Below are positions 24,932-34,317 of a stretch of 64,000 nt of DNA, piece after piece (within the stretch, counting starts at the first letter, position 1; each line of letters starts with the position of its first letter). The DNA comes from Longibaculum muris. GTDB taxonomy: Bacteria; Bacillota_I; Bacilli_A; Erysipelotrichales; Coprobacillaceae. The stretch lies in NCBI RefSeq assembly GCF_004343035.1, contig NZ_SMCQ01000007.1:1-64000 (forward strand), read 5' to 3'. A model generated the notes under the pieces. The model did no database searches. It had not been told where the DNA came from and saw only the letters and a program-made list of their open reading frames with translations. The translations under genes and the position numbers were made by a program.

Positions 24932-26185
24932 ATGGCAGTGATAGGTATTGATTTAGGAACAACAAATAGTTTAGCGGTTGTTTATAGAAATGGGAATGTG
25001 GAATTGATTCCTAATCAGTTTCATGAATATTTAACACCAAGTGTTGTGAGTTTGGATCATAATGAATTAGTTGTTGGTAAAATTGCAAAAGAACGTCTTG
25101 TGACTGATCCTGAACATACAACATATTTATTTAAACGTAAAATGGGGAAAAGTGAAAAGACTCAATTAGGTTCAAAAAGTTATTTGCCAGAAGAATTATC
25201 TGCTTGTGTAGTCAAACAATTAATTGAAGATGCACAAAATTATTTAGGTGAAAAGGTTGATGAAGTTGTTATTAGCGTACCAGCTTATTTTGATGCAACC
25301 CAAAGACGAGCAACGAAAGCAATTGGGGAAATATTGGGAGTAAAGGTTAATCGTTTGATTAATGAACCTTCTGCTGCAGCAATTGCTTGTCATCAAAGTG
25401 ATGATTTTGAAACTTTTGTTGTTTTTGATTTTGGTGGAGGAACATTGGATGTTTCTGTTGTTGATTGTTTTGAAAATGTTGTTAGTATTAATGCGATTGC
25501 AGGAAATAATCAATTAGGTGGAAGTGACTTTGATAAAGCAATTGCTTATTATTTTTGTCAACAAAATGATATTGATTTTGTATCTTTATCAAAAGAAGAA
25601 CAAAGAAGTTTATTATTATGTAGTGAACGAGCAAAACTATCACTTCGAGATTCATCGTCAACGACAATGAAATTAACATTATCCAAACATCAATATGTTT
25701 GTGAATTAGATAATGAGATTTTATTTTCAATTACAAAACATATCTTTACTGAAATTAAAAAAGTGATTGGTAAGGCTGTTAAAGATAGTGGTTTTAGTGC
25801 TGAAGAATTAGATAGTCTTATTTTAGTAGGTGGTTCTAGTTATATGCCAGTAGTGAGAGATTATTTAACTCAGCTACTTAATATACCAGTATCACAAAGT
25901 GAAGATATTGATTTATTGGTTGCTAGGGGACTTGGAAAATATATTGGTATTAAACAAAGGGAAGCAGATGTAAAAGATTTATTGGTGACTGATATTTGTC
26001 CATTTTCGCTAAGTACAGGTGTGCATAATCCAATTGATACAGCTAAGGATTTAGCAGAAGTTATTATTCCCCGTAATACCGTTCTACCAGCAAGTGAGAG
26101 CGTTACTTTGCAAACTGTCAAAAAGGGGCAGACACATGTCAATGTTACTGTTTATCAAGGGGGAAGAAATGTATGCCAAAGATAA
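24932..26185 (+). CDS. Hsp70 (DnaK-like) protein, N-terminal part, frameshifted
   Basis: Contains the whole ATPase domain: phosphate 1 GIDLGTTNS, EPSAAAIA, phosphate 2 FDFGGGTLDVS, and adenosine motif LVGGSSYMP. It then begins the substrate-binding domain (ICPFSLSTG... VTVYQGG) and stops early at 417 residues. The DnaK pattern VYQGE-x-x-x-A-x-D-N continues in the +1 frame (QGEEMYAKDN) if one G is removed from the G5 run at 26159-26163. So either a single-base insertion broke the gene, the sequence has an error, or the two parts are made separately. It is shorter and more diverged than housekeeping DnaK. GGAGGG favours the ATG at 24932. Confidence 0.85.
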   Translation: MAVIGIDLGTTNSLAVVYRNGNVELIPNQFHEYLTPSVVSLDHNELVVGKIAKERLVTDPEHTTYLFKRKMGKSEKTQLGSKSYLPEELSACVVKQLIEDAQNYLGEKVDEVVISVPAYFDATQRRATKAIGEILGVKVNRLINEPSAAAIACHQSDDFETFVVFDFGGGTLDVSVVDCFENVVSINAIAGNNQLGGSDFDKAIAYYFCQQNDIDFVSLSKEEQRSLLLCSERAKLSLRDSSSTTMKLTLSKHQYVCELDNEILFSITKHIFTEIKKVIGKAVKDSGFSAEELDSLILVGGSSYMPVVRDYLTQLLNIPVSQSEDIDLLVARGLGKYIGIKQREADVKDLLVTDICPFSLSTGVHNPIDTAKDLAEVIIPRNTVLPASESVTLQTVKKGQTHVNVTVYQGGRNVCQR

Positions 26186-26669
26186 TTTGTTTTTAGGCAG
26201 TGTCGATATTCAAGTTCCTCGTAATTTTAAAGAACATGAACAATTTCAAGTCACTTATTCATATGATATTAATTCAATGTTATATGTAGAAATTGATATT
26301 TTATCAACTCAAGAACATTTTACGTATCAAATTGGACAAACTCAACGTTTAGAAAAAGTTACAAAGTATAATCATTTAAATGCTGTTAAAAATGTTTCTC
26401 TGCAATTAAATCAAAATCCAGAATATGATGCTTTAATGGAAAAAGCAAAACGTATTTTTACTGAATTAGATCCAGTTACAAAAGATTATTATCAAGCAAC
26501 TTTACAACAATTTATTGTTCATTTTAAGCATTACCATAACAATATTAAAAAGAAACAAGAACTCTTAACAATTATGGAAGATTATATAGATAAATTTGAA
26601 AAAGATATGGATTATGAAAATTTAGATATTTTTTCATCCTTTGATGATGAAGGAGGACTTCCTTCATGA
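26169..26669 (+). CDS. C-terminal part of the Hsp70-like protein (split frame)
   Basis: The continuation of the substrate-binding domain: NLFLGSVDIQVP then YSYDINSMLYVEID matches the DnaK beta-sandwich (L-G-x-F-x-L...FDIDANGILxV), followed by a helical lid-like region. The first in-frame ATG after the shift is 26169, and the G-run itself forms AAGGGGG 5 nt upstream of it, so independent initiation with the upstream frame still being read (to 26185) is possible. Joined to the upstream part the protein would be about 580 residues, normal for an Hsp70. The stop overlaps the next gene by 4 bp. Confidence 0.7.
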   Translation: MYAKDNLFLGSVDIQVPRNFKEHEQFQVTYSYDINSMLYVEIDILSTQEHFTYQIGQTQRLEKVTKYNHLNAVKNVSLQLNQNPEYDALMEKAKRIFTELDPVTKDYYQATLQQFIVHFKHYHNNIKKKQELLTIMEDYIDKFEKDMDYENLDIFSSFDDEGGLPS

Positions 26670-27865
26670 AAAGTATATGGGATATTTTAGGAATAGAACC
26701 AACTCATGATAAGAAAATCATAAAACAAGCCTATGCAAGTCAAAGTAAACTTTGTCATCCAGAAGATAACCCAGAAGCTTTTAAGATTTTACAACAAGCT
26801 TATAAATCAGCATTAGCTTATGCATCAAACGAGAATTATTCAAGGAGTTCTTTAAAAAGTACAATTGAAGTCAATACAAAAAAGACACATAAGGTTTATG
26901 TTGATAGTCAGGACGAGGAAGAAACAAAAGAGATTTATCCTTATTCTAAGGATGTTGATTTAGATGATTTAGAAATAGAATCTTGCTTATCAAAAACTCA
27001 TAAGTTATTTAAAGATGAGAATATCTTAGAACAGTTTGATGATAATCAAGCATATCAGGATTATCTATTTGAAAGTTTTATCAAACAAATAGGAAAGCGA
27101 TTAGATGAAGATAAATTACAATTACTTGTAGAAAATACGAATTTATTGATTCAATGTCATGATCGATATTTTTGTATAAAAGTAGATGATTATTTAAGTC
27201 AATGTCGTTTTCATTTGAAAAGATTCAGATATGCTTATTGGGTGAAAGTATTAGGTGATCTGCATTTTGAAAAAACAGCTGAGAAGTTAAGAAAAATTCA
27301 AATTAAAAAGAATCGTTTACCTATAAGTGCCTTTTTTCCTATTATTGTCGTTGTAGTTATGAGTATTCTTTTTGATAGTCCAACTCCAAAACAAAAAATA
27401 CCTCAATATAAACCACATGTTAATATTGTTAAACAAGACACTGTTGATACAACAAATATTGATTATTATACAAATGTTCCTTATCTGAATGGAGTTAAAT
27501 ATACTAAGAATAAAGATGAATATATTCTTAAAAATAAAGAGGGAAAGATTATTGCTAGTGAAGTAAAGACAATACAATTTACGAATAGTCCAATAATTCT
27601 TTATCAAAAAAATAAATTTTATCTACTTGATACAAGAGATATGAAAACAATCCAAAGAACATATAAAGCAGCAATGGTAGTCAATGTTGTAAAAGATGGA
27701 GTAAGTCAAATAGAAAAGATGTATGTAGCAAGTTATGATGGTTATTATTGGAAGTTGTATGATTTAAAGGGGAATGCAGTTTATCAATTTGAAGAAAAAA
27801 GGGATCAAAAAGATATCCCTAAAACAATTTATCTGCATGATCAAAAGGCTACTTTTGAGCCTTAA
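26666..27865 (+). CDS. Membrane-anchored J-domain-like protein
   Basis: Residues 2-about 55 resemble a J domain (WDILGIEPTHDKKIIKQAYA), but the invariant HPD is HPE (31-33, CHPEDNPEAF). A charged central region follows, then one membrane helix (about 218-236, SAFFPIIVVVVMSIL) and a C-terminal domain rich in strands with Tyr and Lys, possibly extracytoplasmic. J proteins stimulate Hsp70 ATPase; this one overlaps the Hsp70-like gene by 4 bp (ATGA) and is probably its dedicated partner. The HPD change would weaken classical stimulation in known systems. Function and client are unknown. Confidence 0.7.
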   Translation: MKSIWDILGIEPTHDKKIIKQAYASQSKLCHPEDNPEAFKILQQAYKSALAYASNENYSRSSLKSTIEVNTKKTHKVYVDSQDEEETKEIYPYSKDVDLDDLEIESCLSKTHKLFKDENILEQFDDNQAYQDYLFESFIKQIGKRLDEDKLQLLVENTNLLIQCHDRYFCIKVDDYLSQCRFHLKRFRYAYWVKVLGDLHFEKTAEKLRKIQIKKNRLPISAFFPIIVVVVMSILFDSPTPKQKIPQYKPHVNIVKQDTVDTTNIDYYTNVPYLNGVKYTKNKDEYILKNKEGKIIASEVKTIQFTNSPIILYQKNKFYLLDTRDMKTIQRTYKAAMVVNVVKDGVSQIEKMYVASYDGYYWKLYDLKGNAVYQFEEKRDQKDIPKTIYLHDQKATFEP

Positions 27866-27894
27866 GAGTATTTTTTTCATTAAATGAGTTGATA

Positions 27895-27955
27895 TAAAAA
27901 AAGAGAATGAAGATAGTTTTATTTGATTAAAACATGTCTTGATTCTCTTTTATTT
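27895..27955 (+). terminator. Terminator after the Hsp70/J operon
   Basis: AAAAAGAGAAT with AAGA on the left arm pairs with TCTT-GATTCTCTTTTA on the right arm, across a long A/T loop. A smaller AAGGCT/AGCCTT hairpin followed by T7 overlaps the end of the J-like gene (27846-27879). Confidence 0.6.
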
Positions 27956-27957
27956 TG

Positions 27958-28020
27958 GAAATTACTTTCTAAAAAAATAGCAAATAAAATCAATTATGAT
28001 AAAAAAATGAAAGTAATTTC
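27958..28020 (+). promoter_or_regulatory. Two GAAA-N4-TTTC operator sites before nanE
   Basis: GAAATTACTTTC (27958-27969) and GAAAGTAATTTC (28009-28020) are reverse complements of each other and each is itself a GAAA/TTTC palindrome. A -10-like TATGAT lies between (27995-28000) with no good -35. This fits RpiR-family operators; an RpiR regulator gene ends the cluster at 33064. Confidence 0.6.
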
Positions 28021-28088
28021 TAAATCCCTTCCAAAGATTGCAGGAATTATGAAATAAAAGTATATTGGTGTTACAGGAGGGAAAAAAG

Positions 28089-28784
28089 ATGGAAAAAATT
28101 CACAACAATTTAATTGTCTCATGTCAGGCATTAGAAGGTGAACCTTTGCATTCTTCATTCATTATGTCAAAGATGGCTTTAGCAGCTCAAATGGGTGGAG
28201 CAAAAGGAATAAGAGCCAATAGTGTGGAGGATATTCATGCGATTAAAAAAGAAGTCGATTTACCAATTATCGGGATTATCAAAAAAGACTATGTGGGAAC
28301 TGATGTTTACATTACACCAACTATGAAAGAAGTCGACGCTTTGGTAGAAGAAGGGGTAGATATTATAGCAATGGATGCCACAATCCAATCACGTTTAAAT
28401 GATTTAAGTCTTGATGATTTCTTTAAAGCTGTTAAAGAAAAATATCCTCATCAATTATTTATGGCAGATTGTTCAACCGTAGAAGAAGCGATTCATGCTG
28501 ATGAATTGGGATTTGATTTTATTGGGACAACACTTGTGGGGTATACACCACAAAGTCAAAATTTGAAGATTGAAAACAATGATTTTGAGATCATTAAAGA
28601 AATCGTGAAACATGTTAAACATCCAGTTATTGGAGAAGGAAATATTGATACTCCTGAGAAAGTTAAAAGAGTTTTAGAGTTGGGTTGTTATAGTGTTGTC
28701 GTTGGTTCGATTATTACAAGACCCCAAATCATTACAAAAAGATTTGTTGATAAAATAAAAGATGAAAAGAGGGAAGAAAAATGA
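28089..28784 (+). CDS. nanE: N-acetylmannosamine-6-phosphate 2-epimerase
   Basis: Interconverts ManNAc-6-P and GlcNAc-6-P in amino-sugar and sialic acid use. About 231 residues, family length, TIM barrel. Diagnostic stretches are [15 protein letters not shown] at the N-terminus, [29 protein letters not shown] and [11 protein letters not shown]. The ATG at 28089 follows GGAGGG; an upstream start at 28065 lacks support. It overlaps the PTS EIIC gene by 4 bp. nanA and nanK are absent here, so the cluster may handle ManNAc-like sugars delivered already phosphorylated. Confidence 0.93.
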   Translation: MEKIHNNLIVSCQALEGEPLHSSFIMSKMALAAQMGGAKGIRANSVEDIHAIKKEVDLPIIGIIKKDYVGTDVYITPTMKEVDALVEEGVDIIAMDATIQSRLNDLSLDDFFKAVKEKYPHQLFMADCSTVEEAIHADELGFDFIGTTLVGYTPQSQNLKIENNDFEIIKEIVKHVKHPVIGEGNIDTPEKVKRVLELGCYSVVVGSIITRPQIITKRFVDKIKDEKREEK

Positions 28785-30055
28785 TGGATAAAATATCTAA
28801 TTTACTATTACCGATTGCTGAAAAACTTTCTAAAAATAAATATCTTTCAGCAATAAGAGATGGTTTTGTTTCAATTATGCCATTGGTTTTAACAGCATCA
28901 TTATTTACATTAATTAATTGTGTTTTTGTTGGAAAAGGAAATTACTTAGATAAATGGTTTGGTATGCCATGTACTGGATTTGCACAAATTGGAGGTGTTA
29001 TTGGTTCAGCTTCGATGTCAGTAATGGCTATCTTACTTGTATTTACAACTTCAAAAGCATTAGCTTCACAATATAAAATGGATACATCTATTACTGGAGC
29101 AGTAGCGGTTGTTAGTTTTCTATGTTTAACACCATTTGTTTCTGATGCAAAATTAGGAGAATATGTAACGACTTATTATTTAGGTGCGGCTGGTATGTTT
29201 ACTGCATTTATATCAGTGATTGTTTCTGTAGAATTATTAAGATTTTTAATGAGTTTTAAAGCTTTGCTTATTAAAATGCCAGAAAGTGTTCCAACTGGAA
29301 TTGCAAGATCATTTAATTCAATTATTCCAGTGGCTTTAACAGTTATTCTTTTTGCTTTATTAAGAATTGTAACTGATGCTATGGGAGCACCATTAAATGA
29401 TTTAATCTTTACTTGGATTCAAACCCCATTTACAGCGATTGTTTCTTCACCAATTGGAATGATTATAATTTATATCTTGTATATGTTATTATGGGGATTT
29501 GGGATTCATTCAGCTTATATTTTTAATCCAATCCTTGAACCGATTTATCTTGTTAGTTTAACAGCTAATGCAACAGCTATTGCAGCGCATCAAAGTGCCA
29601 CGGCAATTATCACAAAACCATTCCTTGATTCTGTTGCCTTTATGGGTGGAGCAGGAAATATGTTAGCTTTAGTTATTGCTATTTTCATTGTTTCAAAAAG
29701 ACAAGATTATAAAGTCATAGCAAAATTAGGTTTTGCTCCAGCGTTATTTAATATTTCTGAACCTTTAATGTTTGGATTACCGGTTGTTATGAATCCGATT
29801 TTAATTATTCCAATGATTTTAACAACTCTGGCTGGACTTGGAATAGGTGCACTTGCCACTCAAATTGGGCTTATGGCACATACTTATGTTTTAATTCCAT
29901 GGACAACACCACCAGTGATAAGTGCCTTTTTAGCAACCGGTGGAGATATTTTATCAGGTGTTGTTGGTTTAGTGATTTTGGTTATTTCGATACTTATTTA
30001 TATCCCGTTTGTTAAAGTTATGGATAAAGAGGCGCAGGTACAAATTGAAGAATAA
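28781..30055 (+). CDS. PTS EIIC, lactose/cellobiose family
   Basis: A sugar transporter membrane subunit of 424 residues with about 10 helices. The start region ([20 protein letters not shown]), the loop LWGFGIHS and [17 protein letters not shown] are family hallmarks. No EIIA or EIIB is fused or adjacent, so it needs partners elsewhere; an orphan lactose-type EIIB lies at 47941. Cotranscription with nanE suggests an N-acetylated amino sugar as substrate, which is inference. ATG overlaps the nanE stop. Confidence 0.88.
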   Translation: MMDKISNLLLPIAEKLSKNKYLSAIRDGFVSIMPLVLTASLFTLINCVFVGKGNYLDKWFGMPCTGFAQIGGVIGSASMSVMAILLVFTTSKALASQYKMDTSITGAVAVVSFLCLTPFVSDAKLGEYVTTYYLGAAGMFTAFISVIVSVELLRFLMSFKALLIKMPESVPTGIARSFNSIIPVALTVILFALLRIVTDAMGAPLNDLIFTWIQTPFTAIVSSPIGMIIIYILYMLLWGFGIHSAYIFNPILEPIYLVSLTANATAIAAHQSATAIITKPFLDSVAFMGGAGNMLALVIAIFIVSKRQDYKVIAKLGFAPALFNISEPLMFGLPVVMNPILIIPMILTTLAGLGIGALATQIGLMAHTYVLIPWTTPPVISAFLATGGDILSGVVGLVILVISILIYIPFVKVMDKEAQVQIEE

Positions 30056-30803
30056 TGTTATTGTCTTTGATTTAGATGGCACTTTATTAGATAGCAATAA
30101 TCAAATGATTGGAGGTGCTAAGACATTGGCTTGTCTTAACACACTTCAACAAACGGGATGTACACTTGCTATTTGTACAGGACGTCTAGATCACGATATA
30201 GTAAAAATATGTCAAGAGTATGGTTTAGATATGAAACATCGAATTTCTCAAAATGGAGCTGTTTTGTATCAGGACAATCAACTCAAAGCTACCCTTCTTG
30301 ATAAGCAGGAAGCTTTAGATATATACCATGAATTAAAAACAAAAGATATAAGAATAGAATTGAATACGATTTCTAATCGTTATTGGACAAGTGAAAGAGA
30401 CCCACTATTTCCTAAAGAATTTTATGATTCACATATTATAAAAGAAGATTTTGAAGATATTCTTTTATATCAACCTGCAGTTTTATTTTTAATTGTTGCT
30501 CAAGAACAACAATTAAAACAAATTGAAGAAACAATAAATCAAAATTATCAATTCACAAAAGCAATCAGAACATCACAAACTTCTTTAGAAATTGTTCACA
30601 GTAGTGTTTCTAAAGGCGAAGCCTTAAAGATTTTATATCCAGATTGTCAGATTTATGCCATAGGGGATTCACCAAGTGACTTTGAAATGTTCCCCTTTTC
30701 AAAAATCGGGTATCTTGTTTCAAATCAAGAATGTCATTATCCTTGTCAAAGAAAAGAGACGATTTTAGAAGCTTTGCAAGATATCATAAGCCATATTAAA
30801 TAG
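30045..30803 (+). CDS. HAD-superfamily phosphatase, Cof subfamily
   Basis: About 252 residues. Motif I is VFDLDGTLLDSN, motif II the Thr in AICTGR, motif III Lys in SVSKGEALK, motif IV IGDSPSDFEM. The start is uncertain: the TTG at 30045 ([13 protein letters not shown]) is chosen as it gives the normal N-terminus and overlaps the EIIC end for coupled translation; no in-frame ATG lies near. It probably dephosphorylates a sugar phosphate from the same pathway, or relieves sugar-phosphate stress. Confidence 0.82.
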   Translation: MKNNVIVFDLDGTLLDSNNQMIGGAKTLACLNTLQQTGCTLAICTGRLDHDIVKICQEYGLDMKHRISQNGAVLYQDNQLKATLLDKQEALDIYHELKTKDIRIELNTISNRYWTSERDPLFPKEFYDSHIIKEDFEDILLYQPAVLFLIVAQEQQLKQIEETINQNYQFTKAIRTSQTSLEIVHSSVSKGEALKILYPDCQIYAIGDSPSDFEMFPFSKIGYLVSNQECHYPCQRKETILEALQDIISHIK

Positions 30804-30856
30804 CTAGCGACTTTAAAAAGGAAACAATTTTGTTAATTAGATAGAGGAGAAAAAAG

Positions 30857-32341
30857 ATGAAAACATTATTTATACCATTAGATGAAAGACCATGTAATTA
30901 TATATTTCCACAGCTGCTTGTCACTCATAAAACAGATGTCCATATATGTATTCCCCCAATTGAGTTACTAGGCCATAAAAAAAGTCCAGCTGATACAAAG
31001 AAATTAAGTGAATTTCTTATAAGTCATGTAAAAGACTGTGATAATCTTGTTCTTTCAATAGATATGTTATTGTATGGTGGATTGATTCCTTCTCGTTTAC
31101 ATCATTTAAGTGAGAAAGAAGTGAATGAAAGATTAGATATTGTTCATCAAATCAAAAACATCAATCCCCATATAAAAATATATGCTTTTCATTGTATTAT
31201 GCGTGCACCTAGTTATAATTCAAGTGAAGAAGAACCAGATTATTATGAAGATTTTGGATATGCTTTGTTTAGAAGAAAGTATTTATTAGATTATCAAAAA
31301 AGACATGGGCTTTCACAAGAAGAATTATTAGAATTAAAGAGTATCCATATTCCTCGTGATATTATTGATGATTATGAATGGCGTAGAGATTTTAATACAC
31401 AAATGAATTTAAAGGTGATTGATTATTTAAAGAATGGAGATATTGACTTTTTAGTTATTCCACAAGATGATTCATCACCATATGGCTATACATCGCTATC
31501 TCAAAAGAAGGTTGTTGATGAAGTCAAAAAGTCTCATCTAGAACAACAAGTCATGATATACCCAGGTGCTGATGAAGTATCAATGTCATTATTTATAAGA
31601 GCTTATCATGAATATTATCATCTTGAACCAAAAGTTTATCCTTTTTATGCATCGGTTTTAGGTCCAACTATTGTTCCAAAATACGAAGATCGACCTATGT
31701 TTGAAAGTCTTAAATCACATATCCGTGTCTGTCGTGCTAAAATGGTTGATACTCCACAAGAAGCTGATCTTATTCTTGCGATTAACTCACCAGGAAAAAT
31801 TATGCAAGAATCATTTGTTGATGAAGTTGAAAAGGATATTTCATATACAAGTTATCGTAATTTATTAGATTTTGCTTATAAAATTAAGGATTACCTTCAA
31901 GCAGGGTACCAAGTTGCTTTATGCGATAGTGCTTATAGTAATGGTGGTGATTATCAATTAATTGAATATTTAGATCATCTTAATATTTTAGATCAGCTGA
32001 TAAGTTATGCGGGATGGAATACGAATTGTAATTCTTTAGGAACAACATTAGCCCAAGCTTTTTTGGGAAGAAATCAAAAGCATTTATGTTATCGTATTAT
32101 TGAAGATGTATTCTATCAAACAATTGTAAGAAAACAAATAATTGATTGTGATTTAATAGAGTTAGGTTTATCGTATTATGATTTTAAAGATCAACAAGAT
32201 ATTGTTGAAAATCGAATTTTAAATCAATTACAAGCTTACTATGATTCATTGAATATGTCTCATCATTATCCTGTGCATATCCAACGTATTTGGATGCCTT
32301 GGAAACGTATGTTTGAAATTGGAATGGAGATAGAGGTATAA
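30857..32341 (+). CDS. DUF4127 family protein
   Basis: 494 residues, soluble. The N-terminal LFIPLDERPCNYIFPQLL is the DUF4127 hallmark, followed by DMLLYGGLIPSRLHHL, HCIMRAPSYNSSEEEPDYY and IPQDDSSPYGYTSLSQ. Function is not established; conserved Asp/Glu/His in these motifs suggest an enzyme acting on sugars, but that is inference from neighbours (nanE, PTS, SGNH esterase). GAGGAG precedes the start and it overlaps nothing, 53 bp after the HAD gene. Confidence 0.82.
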   Translation: MKTLFIPLDERPCNYIFPQLLVTHKTDVHICIPPIELLGHKKSPADTKKLSEFLISHVKDCDNLVLSIDMLLYGGLIPSRLHHLSEKEVNERLDIVHQIKNINPHIKIYAFHCIMRAPSYNSSEEEPDYYEDFGYALFRRKYLLDYQKRHGLSQEELLELKSIHIPRDIIDDYEWRRDFNTQMNLKVIDYLKNGDIDFLVIPQDDSSPYGYTSLSQKKVVDEVKKSHLEQQVMIYPGADEVSMSLFIRAYHEYYHLEPKVYPFYASVLGPTIVPKYEDRPMFESLKSHIRVCRAKMVDTPQEADLILAINSPGKIMQESFVDEVEKDISYTSYRNLLDFAYKIKDYLQAGYQVALCDSAYSNGGDYQLIEYLDHLNILDQLISYAGWNTNCNSLGTTLAQAFLGRNQKHLCYRIIEDVFYQTIVRKQIIDCDLIELGLSYYDFKDQQDIVENRILNQLQAYYDSLNMSHHYPVHIQRIWMPWKRMFEIGMEIEV

Positions 32342-32342
32342 A

Positions 32343-33002
32343 ATGCGAGAAACAATGACATATAATCCTTGTTTTTATCAATTAAGAGAAGGTCAATTAC
32401 AACGTATGTTAGAGATTATTTCTCATAACAAAGAGGCTAAACCTCATGGTGTTGTCTTTTTTGGAGATTCATTAACACAGATGTATGATCTTGATAAATA
32501 TTTTCCCCAAATCCCCTTGAAATATAATTGTGGAATTGGTGGAGCCACATCAGAGGAATTATTATGGTTTGTTGATGAAGCTGTGATTAAATATCAACCA
32601 AGTCTTGTTGTTATGATGATAGGAATTAATGATTTAGGACATACAGTCATGTTATCACCTAAAGATATTGCTAATTATGTAAAGAGTATTATTGATTTAA
32701 TAAGAGGTAATTTACCAGATACTCAAATTCTGTTATTATCGACATTACCATGTGTTGAAAGTTTAAGAGATTATCATCATGTTTTAGGGATTCGATGTAA
32801 TGACTTGGTGAAAATGATTTATATTCAATACCAAGAACTTATTTTAGATAACAAAACAACTCTTATTAATGTTTTTGATGAATTTATTGATGAAAATAAT
32901 GAAGCAAAAACAAAATATTATCAAGATGGTTTACATTTAAATGAAAGAGGTTATCAAAAACTAACAAGCCTCATTGAAAAGAAAATACAGGATTATTTAT
33001 AA
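32343..33002 (+). CDS. SGNH/GDSL-family esterase
   Basis: 219 residues without a signal peptide, so cytoplasmic. Block I GVVFFGDSLTQ holds the nucleophile Ser. Block II Gly is in NCGIGGATSEE, block III is MIGINDLG (Asn), and block V DGLHLNERGY has the Asp-x-x-His pair. It begins one base after the DUF4127 stop, with GAGGT upstream. In an amino-sugar cluster a sugar O-deacetylase role is plausible, for example on O-acetylated amino sugars, but not shown. Confidence 0.87.
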   Translation: MRETMTYNPCFYQLREGQLQRMLEIISHNKEAKPHGVVFFGDSLTQMYDLDKYFPQIPLKYNCGIGGATSEELLWFVDEAVIKYQPSLVVMMIGINDLGHTVMLSPKDIANYVKSIIDLIRGNLPDTQILLLSTLPCVESLRDYHHVLGIRCNDLVKMIYIQYQELILDNKTTLINVFDEFIDENNEAKTKYYQDGLHLNERGYQKLTSLIEKKIQDYL

Positions 33003-33035
33003 AGGGAATATTGTTTTCCCTTTTTGTGATATAAT
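33001..33035 (+). promoter_or_regulatory. Terminator-like hairpin and extended -10 promoter of the rpiR gene
   Basis: AAAGGGAA/TTTTCCCTTTTT (33001-33025) ends the upstream transcript, and TGA-TATAAT (33027-33035) forms an extended -10 for the regulator gene without a good -35. The regulator may thus be expressed separately from the genes it controls. Confidence 0.5.
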
Positions 33036-33063
33036 AAATGGTAAGAAAAAAGGAGAGACAAGG

Positions 33064-33885
33064 ATGCTATCATATAATAAAAGTATTATTCCAATTATTG
33101 AATCATCATATGAAGATTTAACAAATGTTGAAAAGATGATTGCTGATTATTTTTTAAATGGGGTAGAAAATGATGAGTTATCATCTAAAGATGTTTCAAA
33201 AAAGTTATTTGTTTCAGAGGCATCATTATCTCGTTTTGCCAAGAAACTAGGTTTTAGTGGTTATCGCGAGTTTCAATTTGCTTATAAACAAAAACTTCCA
33301 TCTTCAAAAGAACTTGATTTTCTTACCAAGCAGGTTTTAAATTCTTATCAAAAAACATTAGAGAAAACATATTCATTAATTAATAATGATCAAATGATAA
33401 GAGTTGCTATGATGTTAGATGAATATGAACGTGTTTATGTTTATGGAATTGCTTCATCAGCAGTTGTAGCAAGAGAGTTTAAATTACGCTTTATGCGACT
33501 AGGATTAGATGTTGATTATTTAGCTGAAGCACATTCAATACGTATGAATGTTAGTAGAGTTAATGAAAAATCTTTGGTTATTGGGATAAGTGTTAGTGGT
33601 AGAACATGGGAAGTTGTTGAGGGATTAAGGGAGGCTAAGAAAAAAGGCGCAAAGACCATTATGATGTCAGCCGCTAAAATTTATGAATATCGCTCATATT
33701 ATGATGAATTGGTACTGATAGGGGGATTAAAGAATTTAGCTATCTCAGATAAGATTTCTCCACAAATTCCAGCGTTGATTGTTGTTGATATTTTATATGC
33801 TCATTATTTGCATTATAATAAGGCAACAAAAGAAGAAAAATTAAAACTGACTTTAGAATATATTAATTATGAAATAGAGGAGTAA
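33064..33885 (+). CDS. RpiR/MurR-family transcriptional regulator
   Basis: 273 residues. N-terminal HTH_6 domain (LTNVEKMIADYFL... SSKDVSKKLFVSEASLSRFAK) and a C-terminal SIS sugar-phosphate-binding domain (VYVYGIASSAVVAREFKLR, LVIGISVSGRT). Such proteins sense sugar phosphates and bind GAAA-N4-TTTC type palindromes; two of these lie upstream of nanE at 27958-28020. The ATG at 33064 follows AAAGGAGAG. It closes the nanE cluster and is its most likely regulator. Confidence 0.9.
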   Translation: MLSYNKSIIPIIESSYEDLTNVEKMIADYFLNGVENDELSSKDVSKKLFVSEASLSRFAKKLGFSGYREFQFAYKQKLPSSKELDFLTKQVLNSYQKTLEKTYSLINNDQMIRVAMMLDEYERVYVYGIASSAVVAREFKLRFMRLGLDVDYLAEAHSIRMNVSRVNEKSLVIGISVSGRTWEVVEGLREAKKKGAKTIMMSAAKIYEYRSYYDELVLIGGLKNLAISDKISPQIPALIVVDILYAHYLHYNKATKEEKLKLTLEYINYEIEE

Positions 33886-33893
33886 TTTAAAGA

Positions 33894-33916
33894 AAATGCA
33901 CCAGAAGTGCATTTAA
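33894..33916. terminator. Short hairpin between convergent genes
   Basis: AAATGCAC pairs with GTGCATTT across CAGAA, flanked by A- and T-rich sequence, between the ends of the RpiR and rhodanese genes. Confidence 0.5.
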
Positions 33917-34221
33917 AAATACTTTTCATTATGCATATTTAAAAAGGCTTGAAAACCACCTTCAACATAGTAAGCGCGATATCCTTTTTGTTGAAGTTCT
34001 CTGGAGAGCCTTTTTGTTCTTTCCCCACTATAACAAATCAAACATAGTGGTTTATCTTTAGGTAAATAATCAAGCTTATTTATGAGTATATCATAAGGAA
34101 TGTTTTCAAAGTTATAGATGTGTAATTGATCATACTGATAGCTTTCTCTTATATCAATAAAATAAAATTGATTTTGATAAACTATTTTTTCAAGATTATA
34201 AATAGAAATTGCATTATTCAT
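33913..34221 (-). CDS. Rhodanese-domain protein
   Basis: A single 102-residue rhodanese domain. The active-site loop is CYSGERTKRLS with Cys near residue 63, and the FIDIRESYQYDQLHI region matches the domain start (family DvRexxEyxxGHI, here with a diverged His position). It probably carries sulfane sulfur in the cytosol. It stands alone, convergent with rpiR and divergent from the CarD-like gene, so its pathway is not indicated. Confidence 0.85.
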   Translation of the reverse strand: MNNAISIYNLEKIVYQNQFYFIDIRESYQYDQLHIYNFENIPYDILINKLDYLPKDKPLCLICYSGERTKRLSRELQQKGYRAYYVEGGFQAFLNMHNEKYF

Positions 34222-34317
34222 TATAAGTCACCTACCTTAAAGTATTCAAGAGGGCGAATAATGTTCTTATAGTGAGAAATTTTACGAAATTTGTGACTAA
34301 CAAATAAAGTGAATTTG

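Noticed and set aside
24932-26669. Housekeeping dnaK of the grpE-dnaK-dnaJ operon
   Set aside because: No hrcA, grpE or CIRCE element; the sequence is shorter and diverged, and the J partner is unusual.
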